From positions 79,434,559-79,498,558 of the forward strand of contig CM040117.1 of the NCBI GenBank assembly GCA_022559845.1: 64,000 nucleotides of DNA, in the 5' to 3' direction. This stretch comes from Amorphophallus konjac (taxonomy: Eukaryota > Streptophyta > Magnoliopsida > Alismatales > Araceae). A model generated the notes under the pieces. The model had not been told where the DNA came from, ran no database searches, and saw only the letters and a list, made by a program, of their open reading frames with translations. The translations under genes and the position numbers were made by a program. Of the stretch, positions 47,470 through 56,711 are shown piece by piece (within the stretch, counting starts at the first letter, position 1; every line of letters starts with the position of its first letter).

Positions 47470-48110
47470 TGGAGGCATCCAGGACCCTAGACACCTCCAT
47501 CAGGGCCGAATTAATATTTTATTCTATTTTTATATTTTTTTTTGGAATACTTTTGTGGAGGCGTCCAGGGCTCCGGACGCCTCAAACAGGTCCACCGAAA
47601 ATCGACGACGGCCGCACGCGGTTTGGCACAACGCGTGGTTTTGTGAGCGGCGCCTCGTGATTCAGAAATGGGCACGTCCAGCGGCCTGGACGTCTTCAAA
47701 ATTTGGATTTTTTTCACACACGATAAACCGTCGTTCGGTGAGCGGCGCCCGTGAGAGATTTGATGGAGGCGTCCAGGGGCCTGGACGCCTCCATTAATAT
47801 ATTATTTTTATTTTTTGTTTTGTCTTTTATGCCAATGTTGGCATTTTAATTTTTATTATTTGTTTTTTATGGAGGCGTCCAGGGGGCTGGACGCCTCCAT
47901 TAATATATATATATATATTTATTATTTTTTTGTTTTTTATGCCAACTGGCCTTTTACATACATTTTTTATTTTTATTTTTATGAAGGCGTCCAGGGGCCT
48001 GGACGCCTCCATTAATATATATATATATTATTTGGTTTTGGGCCCTGAGAAAATAATAAAATAAATTAAAAAGATGGGGGCGTCCAGGGGCCTGGACGCC
48101 CCCATTAAGA
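47470..48110. repeat. Long palindromes in E2 U3
   Basis: Seven copies. The best, at 47764-47793, has 14-bp perfect arms TGGAGGCGTCCAGG/CCTGGACGCCTCCA around two bases, followed by TTAATATAT. Others are near 47560, 47676 (degraded), 47868, 47980 and 48075, and a damaged one is near 47470. They are separated by T-rich or AT-rich spacers. Confidence 0.9.
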
Positions 48111-48355
48111 CCCACCCGGGTCCTCAATCGGCGACCGCCCGGCAGACACCTTCTTGGTTCCGGAACCTCTTGATGCGTCTGACTGGTGTTGATGCCGTCC
48201 GAATGCCGTGACGAGACGATTCCGGATGCCGAAAAGGGCGGAAGAAGACTCAAGAAAAGGAAACACTCAAGTGATTCAAAACGCGTAAGCCGTCGCGGGA
48301 CGTTGTATAGTAATATGAGACTTTCTCAGGAGACGTCAGGAATGGCGTGTCTACA

Positions 48356-48368
48356 GCTGCCCCACCTT
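48356..48368 (-). promoter_or_regulatory. E2 polypurine tract
   Basis: Minus strand AAGGTGGGGCAGC, directly before the LTR TG. Confidence 0.75.
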
Positions 48369-49521
48369 GGCGTCTGCTTTGCAAGGGAGTGACACGTAAT
48401 GGAATGGTATCGTAGTGGAGTGAAATGAAGTGGGAGTGGACTGATAAGTTGATGCCAAGGTGTGATGAGACACGCTTTTGACGTTATTGTCTGGAATCTT
48501 TCCTGAAGTTTCAATGAGGCGACCTTGAAGAAGGTCTTTCAAATATTGACGATTGCTTGGACGGAGGTCAAATAAGGGAGGGTGAGATGTGCGCTCAGGC
48601 ACGAAACAAAAAGAGACCAACTTCTCGGTGTGGAAGTACCTGGGTCATAAACCTGCAGGTTTCACCTTTGGGGAGCGGTTACCAGCCAACGTGGAAGTGC
48701 TGCGGCCAAGGTGGGTCAAACAAGATAAAAAGGAATATCTGAGGGTCTGTCCAAACAAGGGTCTCCTTTTAGAAGAGCAACGTAGGGCCGTTTCAAGGAA
48801 ACTCAGTATTTCATTCGGAGTGGAATATCTCATATTTGTAAGAATCGAAACACAACGGCTTTCATAATCGAATCACTTGAATGATCTTCCGCAATAAATC
48901 AAAGTCCTATATGAATGCATGCTGGGTTAAAATAAAAATTTAAAACAAACTAAAATAGAAAATAGCCAAGGATAATATTGTTAACTTGTTAAGAACGGGT
49001 CAGGATATCGATCCGGTGAGCCGACACTGGGCTGGGGCCCGTTTATCCGCGCACCAACTCACTGAATGGAACCGTCGTCCCCATTCTATCACAAGTTAAC
49101 GGCCTATCCGTACAACCCAAATTCTTCCGGGATCATCACCGTTTTTGTTGAAGGGGAACTCAAATCCCAGATTCGTTCGGGCCGCAAGGTCCTTGACATG
49201 TTCTAGTAGCGTAGGTATCATATACTATGATGCATGACATGGTGGGACCAACCATTGAAAGGTGGGACAAAGACGTCCGTTAGTAAAACCTGCACAGACT
49301 AGCAAAGGTTATCAGAAAGTAGCAGAATCATAGCAGAATCACACCACAGTACAAAGGAGATCCAGATAAAATCTTGACAATGACCACTGATGTGACATGT
49401 TTTATCCTGTAGCGCCCTTCCCTTCCTATAAGAACTCCCCTTATGCTAGTTCATTCAAATGCACCAAGGTGGGTTTTGGAAGCTCAGGAGAGGAAGGAGA
49501 GGAGAATCTAGAGGTTTTAGG
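48369..49521. other. Conserved non-coding block and PMD-A promoter (E2)
   Basis: Alignable with the E1 block 36240-37685 but with no shared open frame. Best matches lie at 49030-49210. TATAAG at 49427-49432 is 95 bp upstream of the PMD-A ATG and is a plausible TATA box for that gene. Confidence 0.6.
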
Positions 49522-50931
49522 ATGGAAGGAGAGTCTTCCCGCGTTATGAAGAGGAGCAGGCCTAGCAGCGAGATCAGGCGACTCTCCGACCTTGAGGGTC
49601 ATTTGAGTGGGACGATCATGTCGCATATGGTAAGCTGATTCGTTTCAAATTTCTCCACGTGAACCTTCTTCTTACTTCCTTCCTTTCTTCTTTCTTTTCT
49701 CTTCCAGCCATATCCACTCTTCCCAGGCCCGAGGAAGTTTTCCAAACTGCCATGGCTTTCAAAGCTAACTTCCAACATCTCCATCGGCATGAGGGCCATA
49801 CTCTCGAAGTGGCATCTGCAGGGGCTCCTTATTCACGCCAAACACTATGAGAAGATTCGTATGGACTGGGCGGCTATGGGCGCACTAGTGGAGATCTGGC
49901 ATCCCCAGACCCACACTTTCATCTTTCCGACCTTCGAGGTGACCATCCTTCTCGAGGAGGTGGAACTTCTGCTCGGATTGAAGAAATTCAAGAGTAACGG
50001 GAAGGTGAAGGCTATGCGGATGCTGACACGGGGGAGTTCTGAAAGCGTCCTTGGGAGCTTCATGCCACCCGACGCAGCCCGAAAGGTCCGTACTCAAAAG
50101 GGGATCGATCTCCAAAAGCTCGCGGAGTGGGTCATGGACGCCCTGAGAGGGTCACCGGACGATGACTATTTGGAGGGAATTATGAAGGAGTTCACCATTT
50201 GTCTGGCGGGTGCTCTCTTGTTTCCTTACACCGACAACATGGTGGAAGAAGACCAACTGAGTGCTATCTGCGGGATCTGGCGTGGAAAGAGGGTGGGACC
50301 CGCTGTCCTCGCCTACCTTTATAGTGGCCTTACTGCCTCGAGGATGGGTAAGCCTCCTTTTGGTTGCGCACTTGTCCTGAGCTGCTGGCTGGATTTGCAT
50401 TTCAAGTTTGATCACCGCGAGGGAATGCCAACTACTTCGAAGCTTTTCCAACAAAGCCCTCTTCATCACATAACCGACGTGTTAGGCTTCGGTGGTACTG
50501 TAGTTAACCGCGTTCCGTGGCTGAAGAAACGTGAAGACTGGCGGTCTCACTTCCGCACCGTGACACAAGGCTTCTTTACTTGCGCACTGGCATGTTTGCT
50601 TTCGCTTGATCTCCTTATGAGGCCTTCCCCTGAAGTTGATCTTCAACTGATCGGTGCGACCGAGTTCATCCTTTATAATGTGCATCGGTGCTGCCTCCAG
50701 ATTGGCATTCCACGCCATTCGTTCCCACCACCGACTGGCATCGTTCCTTTGAAGAAAAGGGAGTTGGGCATTGAAGCGGATGCGAAGGAAGCGAAGGCCT
50801 TTAAAGCTCCCTGGAAGACAAGTGTTGCGGGAAAGGCCTTAGCGCACGTGGTGGAAGAATGCGAGCCGTGGAGGGCTTATGTAACCGAACTGGGGAAGTT
50901 AAGGCCTAAGGCGCCTAAACCCCTGATGTAG
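49522..50931 (+). CDS. E2 PMD-A: plant mobile domain protein, two exons, intact
   Basis: Exon 1 is 49522-49629 (36 codons, MEGESSRVMKRSRPSS) and exon 2 is 49708-50931. The intron is 78 bp, GT..AG, with a pyrimidine-rich acceptor, phase 0. Product about 443 aa with no internal stop or frameshift. PMD hallmarks in exon 2: WHLQGLLIHAKHYEKI, DWAAMGALVEIWHPQTHTF, LLEEVELLLGLKK, CLAGALLFPYTDN, YLYSGLTASRMG, SCWLDLHFKFDHREG, then GATEFILYNVHRC. TATA at 49427 and AATAAA at 50953-50958 bracket it. It is antisense to pol, so its intron would not be spliced out of the element's genomic RNA. PMD proteins (MAIN, MAIL1 and relatives) are nuclear and affect TE silencing; the biochemical function is not known. 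Intactness, in contrast to its decayed neighbours, is notable. Confidence 0.8.
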
Positions 50932-51127
50932 CTCATTCTGCTTTTCTGATGGAATAAAATCTGGCATTTGGTAGTTTTGGACCAGTTCCCTTAATTATTA
51001 TTGTCTTTTTTGTGGTTTTTCTTTTTCTTTGTGTTTTTTTTCTTTTGTTTGGATTATATACATACTCTTATCTTTTTTACTTTTATTATATATATATACT
51101 TTTTACTTTTTTTTGAAAAATTTTTTA

Positions 51128-51350
51128 TTATGGGGGCGTCCAGGGGCCTGGACGCCCCTAATTTTTATTTTTTATTTTATTTGATTTTTTATTTTGGGGG
51201 CGTCCAGGGTCCTGGACGCCCCAACTTTAATTTATTATTTTTTTTGTTTTTTTTTGTTTTGGGGGCGTCCAGGGGCCTGGACGCCCCAAAATTTTTAAAT
51301 TTTGAAAAAAAATAAAAATTGTGGGGGCGTCCCGGCGCCTGGACGCCCCA
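51128..51350. repeat. Four palindromes between PMD-A and PMD-B (E2)
   Basis: TGGGGGCGTCCAGGGGCCTG-type palindromes near 51132, 51195, 51261 and 51321, in T-rich spacers. Two more of the GGAGGCGTCC type are in PMD-B intron 1 (near 51738 and 51850) and two shorter GACGCGTC-core versions flank the next gene (near 54680 and 55096). Confidence 0.85.
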
Positions 51351-51364
51351 AAGAAGGTAGCTTC

Positions 51365-51372
51365 TATATATA
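51365..51372 (+). promoter_or_regulatory. TATA box of PMD-B (E2)
   Basis: TATATAAG about 90 bp upstream of the PMD-B ATG. Confidence 0.55.
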
Positions 51373-51455
51373 AGGGCTGCCCCCCCCCACCCTTTTGCTC
51401 ATTTACTGTTCATTCTGATGACCTAGTCACCCTAGACGACCCATTCTTAGTCCCA

Positions 51456-54400
51456 ATGGAGCGAGGAGGATCGAGCCAGGGTCCAGAGAAGCGAAAACGA
51501 CTGGCTCATCGTGCGAGGAGGTTGAGGGATGATGCCGAGGAGGCCGCAGCAGAGGAGATTGCTGCGGGGGAGGGGATGGAGGTGCCTCTCCTGGCCGCGG
51601 AGGCCGCTGCGGGCGCTGGCGACGTGGGAGAGGATGACCACGACCCGGTAAGTCCTTCGGAACTCTCACTCTGTGGTTCAATAGGCTAAACGGACGGGCG
51701 AGAGGCTGTGAGAGAAGGCCGAGGAGTGAGGGAAAGGAGGCGTCCACGGGATGGGACGCCTCCATAATAATATATATATATTTTTTATTTATTTTTGTTT
51801 TTGGTTTTGGTTTTTTCTAAAAATAAAAGAAAATAAAGAAAATGGAAAGGAGGCGTCCAGGCCCCTGGACGCCTCCACAAAAAATAAATATTTTAAAAAG
51901 AAAAAATAAAATAAAATGAATAAGTAGTATATACAGTGTTATTGTTTATTACTATTCATGATGCTGATGTGTTCTCTATTGGTTTTGTGGTGTGCAGGGC
52001 GTGATGAAGGGACGGATCAGCTGGTCCCTAGTGGTGGCAGCATACCGTGGGCTGCCGGACTTCCAGAGGGCGCGTGTGGATGCCATGGGCTTTGGAGCTT
52101 TCCTTAAGATCGAGCCCTTCCGGCTCGACCTTCCTCTTATCCAGGCACTGAGGGAGCGGTGGCACGCACCGAGCCGGGCGTTTCTGATGCCCTGGGGGCA
52201 CATGGTGCCGACACTGGAGGACGTGGCTCGGATTACCGGGCTACGAGTTGACGGAGAGGCAGTCAGCGGGGTCACCTACCCCGACTACCGAGGGAGTGCC
52301 CTGGACCTGCTGTGGTTAGAGACGAGCGTGACTGATAGAGACAGCAGGGTAGTTGGCCGAGTGGAGATCATGGAGGCGCTCGGATTCGTCGACCCGCGCT
52401 AGCGGGTTAGCGAGACTGGAGCGGAGTTCTTGGCTCGACTAGAGGGAGATGCCCACGCAGCTTTCACCCAGGATCCGAGCGAGAGGGAGCTGGTGGATCT
52501 AGACCTTCGGAGGTTTCTTTTCTTCTTCTTGGGCCGCCTTCTGCTGGGGACGAAGGGGGATGGCATCCACTGCCGTTTCCTCGGGATCTTAGCGGATCTG
52601 GACAGAGTGGGACACTACGCGTGGGGAGCGGCTCTGCTTGCCCATTTGATTGCTGATCTCTCCCAGACTTCGGAGAAGGAGACGACAGTCAGTGGCTTCA
52701 CACCTTTTCTCCAGGTAAACATTTTATTTATGCATTCCCACAGTTAAATATGCAATTATTGTACTAATGATGTATGATGGATGCAGGTGTGGAGCTATTA
52801 CTATTTCCCGATGGGGAGGGCTAGGCATGGGAACAGGAGGGCCGTGCCTCTAGCGCGACGGTGGAGGCCGGTCGTGGTTGCAGCACCCCACGGCTACCAG
52901 CTGGCATCACTTCGTCGGGAGCTGAGCGAGTATCCCGAGGCCATGGTAAGATGCATATGATTTTTTTGTGTTTATGCATGTGATTGAATGGTAACTAACA
53001 TGATGTATGTATGGTGATGCAGGTGGTGTGGAGACCCTACCTGGGCATGGGCGACGCTGGCCAGCCTTGGGTTGTAGCGGGTCTTCCTCGTTTCAGGCGG
53101 GACGTGTGGGTCCATTGCCTGAACGAGATCGAGCCGCTTCGGCTGAGGCTGGTTATGAGGACGTTGGGGCTGGCCCAGGAGTGGGTTGATGTAGAAGAGC
53201 CGGCCCGCATTGGGCGGAAGACCAAGGGGAAGGCGAAGGTCGTGGACTGGCGTACGCGCTTCCCAGCATAGTACCAGGACTGGCAGCAGGGCGGGGTCCC
53301 AATGGTGTCCCATGTACAGGACAGCGCAGACTACATGAGACGATATCGAGCTACGTACGGGGATCGCCTCTCCTTGGGTGGTATGGCAGGGGTAAGTGAA
53401 ATGAAAATGCTTCACCCTTCTATATGTATATGCATGTGGTACTAACTTACGTGCAATACAGGATGCTCATGATACCATGATCGCCGACCTGCAGGCCCAG
53501 TTGGCGGACGCCAGGCGATAGTTGGTGGCCATCCGATAGGAGTTGGAGATCCTGGTGAGTTTATGTGATGCATTTTTTTGCGACCTGGATTTTTGATACT
53601 TAGCCTTTGACTGACGTTTGCCCCGTGTTTCAGCGGGCCCACCAGACAGCGGCAGTCGGGACGGCTGGTGGAGCGGGTTCCAGTTCGCGGGGCCCTCCTC
53701 CGGAGGTTTCTGCCCTCCAGGAGCAGCTGGTGTATGCGGTGGCTCGGGCTGAGGAGGCCGAGCGTGACCGCGAGGCTCGAGTGAGCGTTTGCCTGACCTC
53801 GACTCTCCTTCTGGCTGCCCTCCTTCTATCACTGTTCTCTTACGGTGCATACGTGCTTTGACAGGTGGCCGAGATTCGGGAGGCCCTGGCGCGTGCTGTT
53901 CGTGCCGAGCAGGAGCGCGACGCTCGGGTGGCGGAGCGTGACGCCCGGATTACAGAGCTGGAGGAGGAGCATCGACGGGAGGCTGAGGAGCTCCCTCGCG
54001 ACGTAGTGGATCTACGGATCACCCTCGAGCTGTCGAGGAGAGACGCGATGAGGGAGAGAGAGGAGAGGGAGAGGGATAGGGAGAGCGTGGAGAGAGAGAG
54101 GGAGAGGGATAGGGAGAGAGAGAGGGAGGAGCGACAGCGGGATCAGACCGAGAGGAGGGCTCTAGAGGCCCAGCTGCTGGAGCTCCGATTGAGTCTCGGC
54201 ACGGTGGAGGGGAGGCTTCGGGAGAGCGAGGAGCGGTACCAGAGGGCGAAGGAACGCGGGGCGCGACTTCGTCAGTCTGGTTCTTTTTCCATGGGCAGCT
54301 ATCTGGTTTCTTCGGCCGAGGAGCGTCGTCGCGCCTTCGAGGCTGGAGTGCCACCACAGGGCGAGGCGAGCACGGCTTCTCAGGGTTCGCAGAGGCCCCC

Positions 54401-54461
54401 TAGGGATCCCCGGCAGAGGAGGGAGGAGAGAGATGACCAGGAGGGTGATGGTGAGAGTTAG
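51456..54461 (+). pseudogene. E2 PMD-B: PMD-like plus coiled-coil protein, seven exons, four TAG stops
   Basis: Exons 51456-51647, 51998-52714, 52787-52945, 53023-53391, 53462-53554, 53634-53780, 53865-54461, all GT..AG, all phase 0, giving about 756 codons. Exon 1: MERGGSSQGPEKRKRL and an Ala/Glu-rich part. Exon 2: RVDAMGFGAFLKIEPFRLD, HAPSRAFLMPWGHMVP, LEDVARITGLRVDGEAV, LRRFLFFFLGRLLLGTKGDG. Exons 3-4: YYYFPMGRARHGNRRAVP, LNEIEPLRLRLVMRTLGL. Exons 6-7: long Glu/Arg coiled coil and Ser/Gly tail. Stops at 52400-52402, 53269-53271, 53519-53521 and 53537-53539 are all TAG where relatives or context suggest CAG. No frameshift. Intron 1 contains two palindromes. Confidence 0.75.
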
Positions 54462-54829
54462 AGAGTTGCTTGTACACGTCACCCTTCTCACTGTATGATG
54501 TACTTTCGACTATTATATGAAATGAAAATGGCTTTCTTGTGTTGTGTGTACTTTTCTCTCTCCCACACTTTCTTCTTTGCACTGAGTTGTCCTTCGTGGC
54601 ATGCTCCATGAGACCTTACCCTGAACAGCGGGGAACTACACTTTGCACGGGGGGATTCTGTTTCCTTTCTCCCCCTTTTGGGCGCGTCAAGGCGCGAGGA
54701 CGCGTCTTAGTCCTTGAATTCAAATTTAAAGCGTCGGGTGGCCTTTCTTCTCCCGTGCCTTACCCGTAAACGAGCAGGCCTTCCGCCGAAACTCGCTCGC
54801 CCCCTTTCGTCTTCCTCCTCTTTTGATCG

Positions 54830-56106
54830 ATGGAGTTCGGTGGGCCCGACCATGGTGAAGGTGGAGAGGGACGAGGAACTCCTCGCCCAAGGAGGGACGC
54901 GCCCGAGCACGGAACGGCGTCCATGGAGGAGGAAGGGCCGCTTCGGGCCCCCGAGGGACCCGAGGGGCCCGATGGGGCAGGAGGAGGTGAACACGGCTCG
55001 GTGAGTGCTTGGTTTTCCCCCTCTTTGATCCATTTTGAGTTTTGAAGCAAGCCGTGCGAAGGGGGGAAAGGGTTCGGCTAGTGTCGCACTTAAATGATGG
55101 ACGCGTCCTAGACAGGGGACGCGTTATTTTTGACTGATGTGGGACCCCTTTCTTGGTGCAGGACATGGCAAGGACCCTGGGCCTGGCCGATGAGTGGGCG
55201 AGTGCGGACGAGCCGAGCCGCGTTAGGAGGGAGAGTCGCGGTAAGGCGAGGCTCGAGAACTGGCCCGTACGTCTCCCTGGACAGCAAGGGGGTGTACTGG
55301 TGCAGGATAGTGCCGACTTCCTGCGGCGGCAGAGAGAGAGTTACGCGGGGCTTCCCCAAGCTGGGGACACGCGTGGCATCGGTGGCTCGCGCGCCCAACT
55401 GTCAGAGACTAGGCGGCAGCTGGCCGTCGCTCAACACGAGCTGTCGCTCCTGGTAAGTTACGTGCCGCACTTTTAACTTCAGATTTTGGAGTTTCACTGA
55501 CGGCCGTTGTTTATTTTGTTCTAGTGTGCCCAGCAGACAGCGACGGCGGGGATGATTGGTGGCGCATCTTCCAGTTCCTCGGCCCCTTTTCTCGAGATTG
55601 CCTCCCTCCGAGAGCAACTTGCCGGTGCGGTGGCCCACGCGACCCGGGCGAAAGAGGAGCGTGATGCCTGGGTGGCAACTGTAACGGAGCTGCGGCATCG
55701 TGGTGAGGAGAGACCTTCTCCAGACATCCTGGAGTTAAGGGTTCTTCTGCAGATGATGAGGAGAGAGGCAGAGAGAGAGAAAGCCGAGAGAAGGTCCGAG
55801 CGACAGCGGGATCAGACCGAGAGGAGGGCCTTGGAGGCCCAAGTGAGGGAGCTCCAGCTGGGCCTTCAGGCCGTCGTGCTGAGGCTAGGAGGGATGGAGA
55901 CGCGCTACGAGAGAGCGCGAGAGTTCGGGGAGCGACTCCGCCAGTCCGGTCGCTTTGCCGCTAGTGGCTTCTTCGCCACGCTAGGGGAGGAGCAGCGAGT
56001 CATTGCTGTAGAGCCAGCGCCACGAGGCGAGGCGGGTGCTACTGCATGGGGATCCCAGAGGCTTCTGAGGGACCCTCATCTCGGGGGAGAGGAGAGGGAC
56101 GCCTAG
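54830..56106 (+). CDS. E2 PMD-less derivative of PMD-B, three exons, open
   Basis: Exons 54830-55000, 55162-55452, 55525-56106, phase 0, giving about 347 aa with no internal stop. Exon 1 is Gly/Glu/Pro-rich (MEFGGPDHGEGGEG). Exon 2 starts in the middle of the PMD-B exon 4 equivalent (DMARTLGLADEWASADEP) and runs on through the exon 5 equivalent without the intron. Exon 3 fuses the exon 6 and 7 equivalents (ASSSSSAPFLEIASLREQL, then the Glu/Arg coil). The whole PMD core is gone. It is therefore a coiled-coil protein only, a possible partner or competitor of PMD-B through the shared coil (inference). The splice model is by eye and no TATA box is obvious, so expression is uncertain. Confidence 0.6.
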
Positions 56107-56610
56107 AGGGACGAGCATGGAAATAATGGCAAGAGATGGCGAGCTAGTGGACCCGCCACCTCTCTATGATTGTAGTGTTTGTGACAGCTTATGTAGAATT
56201 ATGAATGGAATGATTTGATTTTCTGCTGCTTGTTTGTTCTCTTGTGCGTTCCTTCTTCCCTACACTTCTTTTCGTTTGCACTGTTCCCATGTGATGGGTC
56301 TGCCGAGACTCAACGCCGAGCGGAGAATCGCGTCTTGTTGTGACCATTTTCCACGGGAATCTGCCGTCGAAATCAATAATGACGGCCCAAGCCCCTTTTC
56401 CGAACGTTGTGTCAAATTTTGCGGACGTCCTCCAAATCATGATAGGGTATCCCTAGACAACATAGAGGGCTAGTCGTCATATTCTTCGTCCAATCAATCA
56501 CCCTGTGCGAACGGTGAAGTGACGCACGGGACCGCATGGCAGGTGCCTCATTGCGAGGGCTATCATTAACAGGTGATAGAGGCAATCTTGGCCCGCACTC
56601 CTTCCATTTC

Positions 56611-56617
56611 TATAAAT
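56611..56617 (+). promoter_or_regulatory. TATA box of the chimeric PMD-B gene (E2)
   Basis: TATAAAT about 100 bp upstream of the ATG at 56712. Confidence 0.55.
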
Positions 56618-56711
56618 TCTTGTCCCTTTTATCTTCCCAGGTATATCGAGGACTAACTTGAGGAGCACAAGTTCTCACGGGAGAGGAGGAGTTCAAAATT
56701 CTGAGAGTTGG

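Larger units (their letters stand above)
46264..48355 (-). repeat. E2 3' LTR
   Basis: On the minus strand it starts TGTAGACACGCC (48355) and ends CGTCGCTCACA (46264). It shares only its ends, TATA box (47448-47457 in reverse), GGCCGGCCG (46922 region) and neighbouring blocks with E1 and E0. U3 carries the long palindromes and U5 carries a minisatellite, both absent from E1 and E0. Length 2092 bp. Confidence 0.85.

Noticed and set aside
47470..48110. CRISPR-like appearance of the palindromes and spacers
   Set aside because: Spacing is irregular, spacers are AT-rich low-complexity DNA, the setting is a plant LTR, and there are no cas genes.
54019..55166. Long minus-strand frames in GC-rich E2 DNA
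   Set aside because: They lie opposite PMD-B coils and the PMD-less exon 1, have no family motifs and no matching frame in E1.
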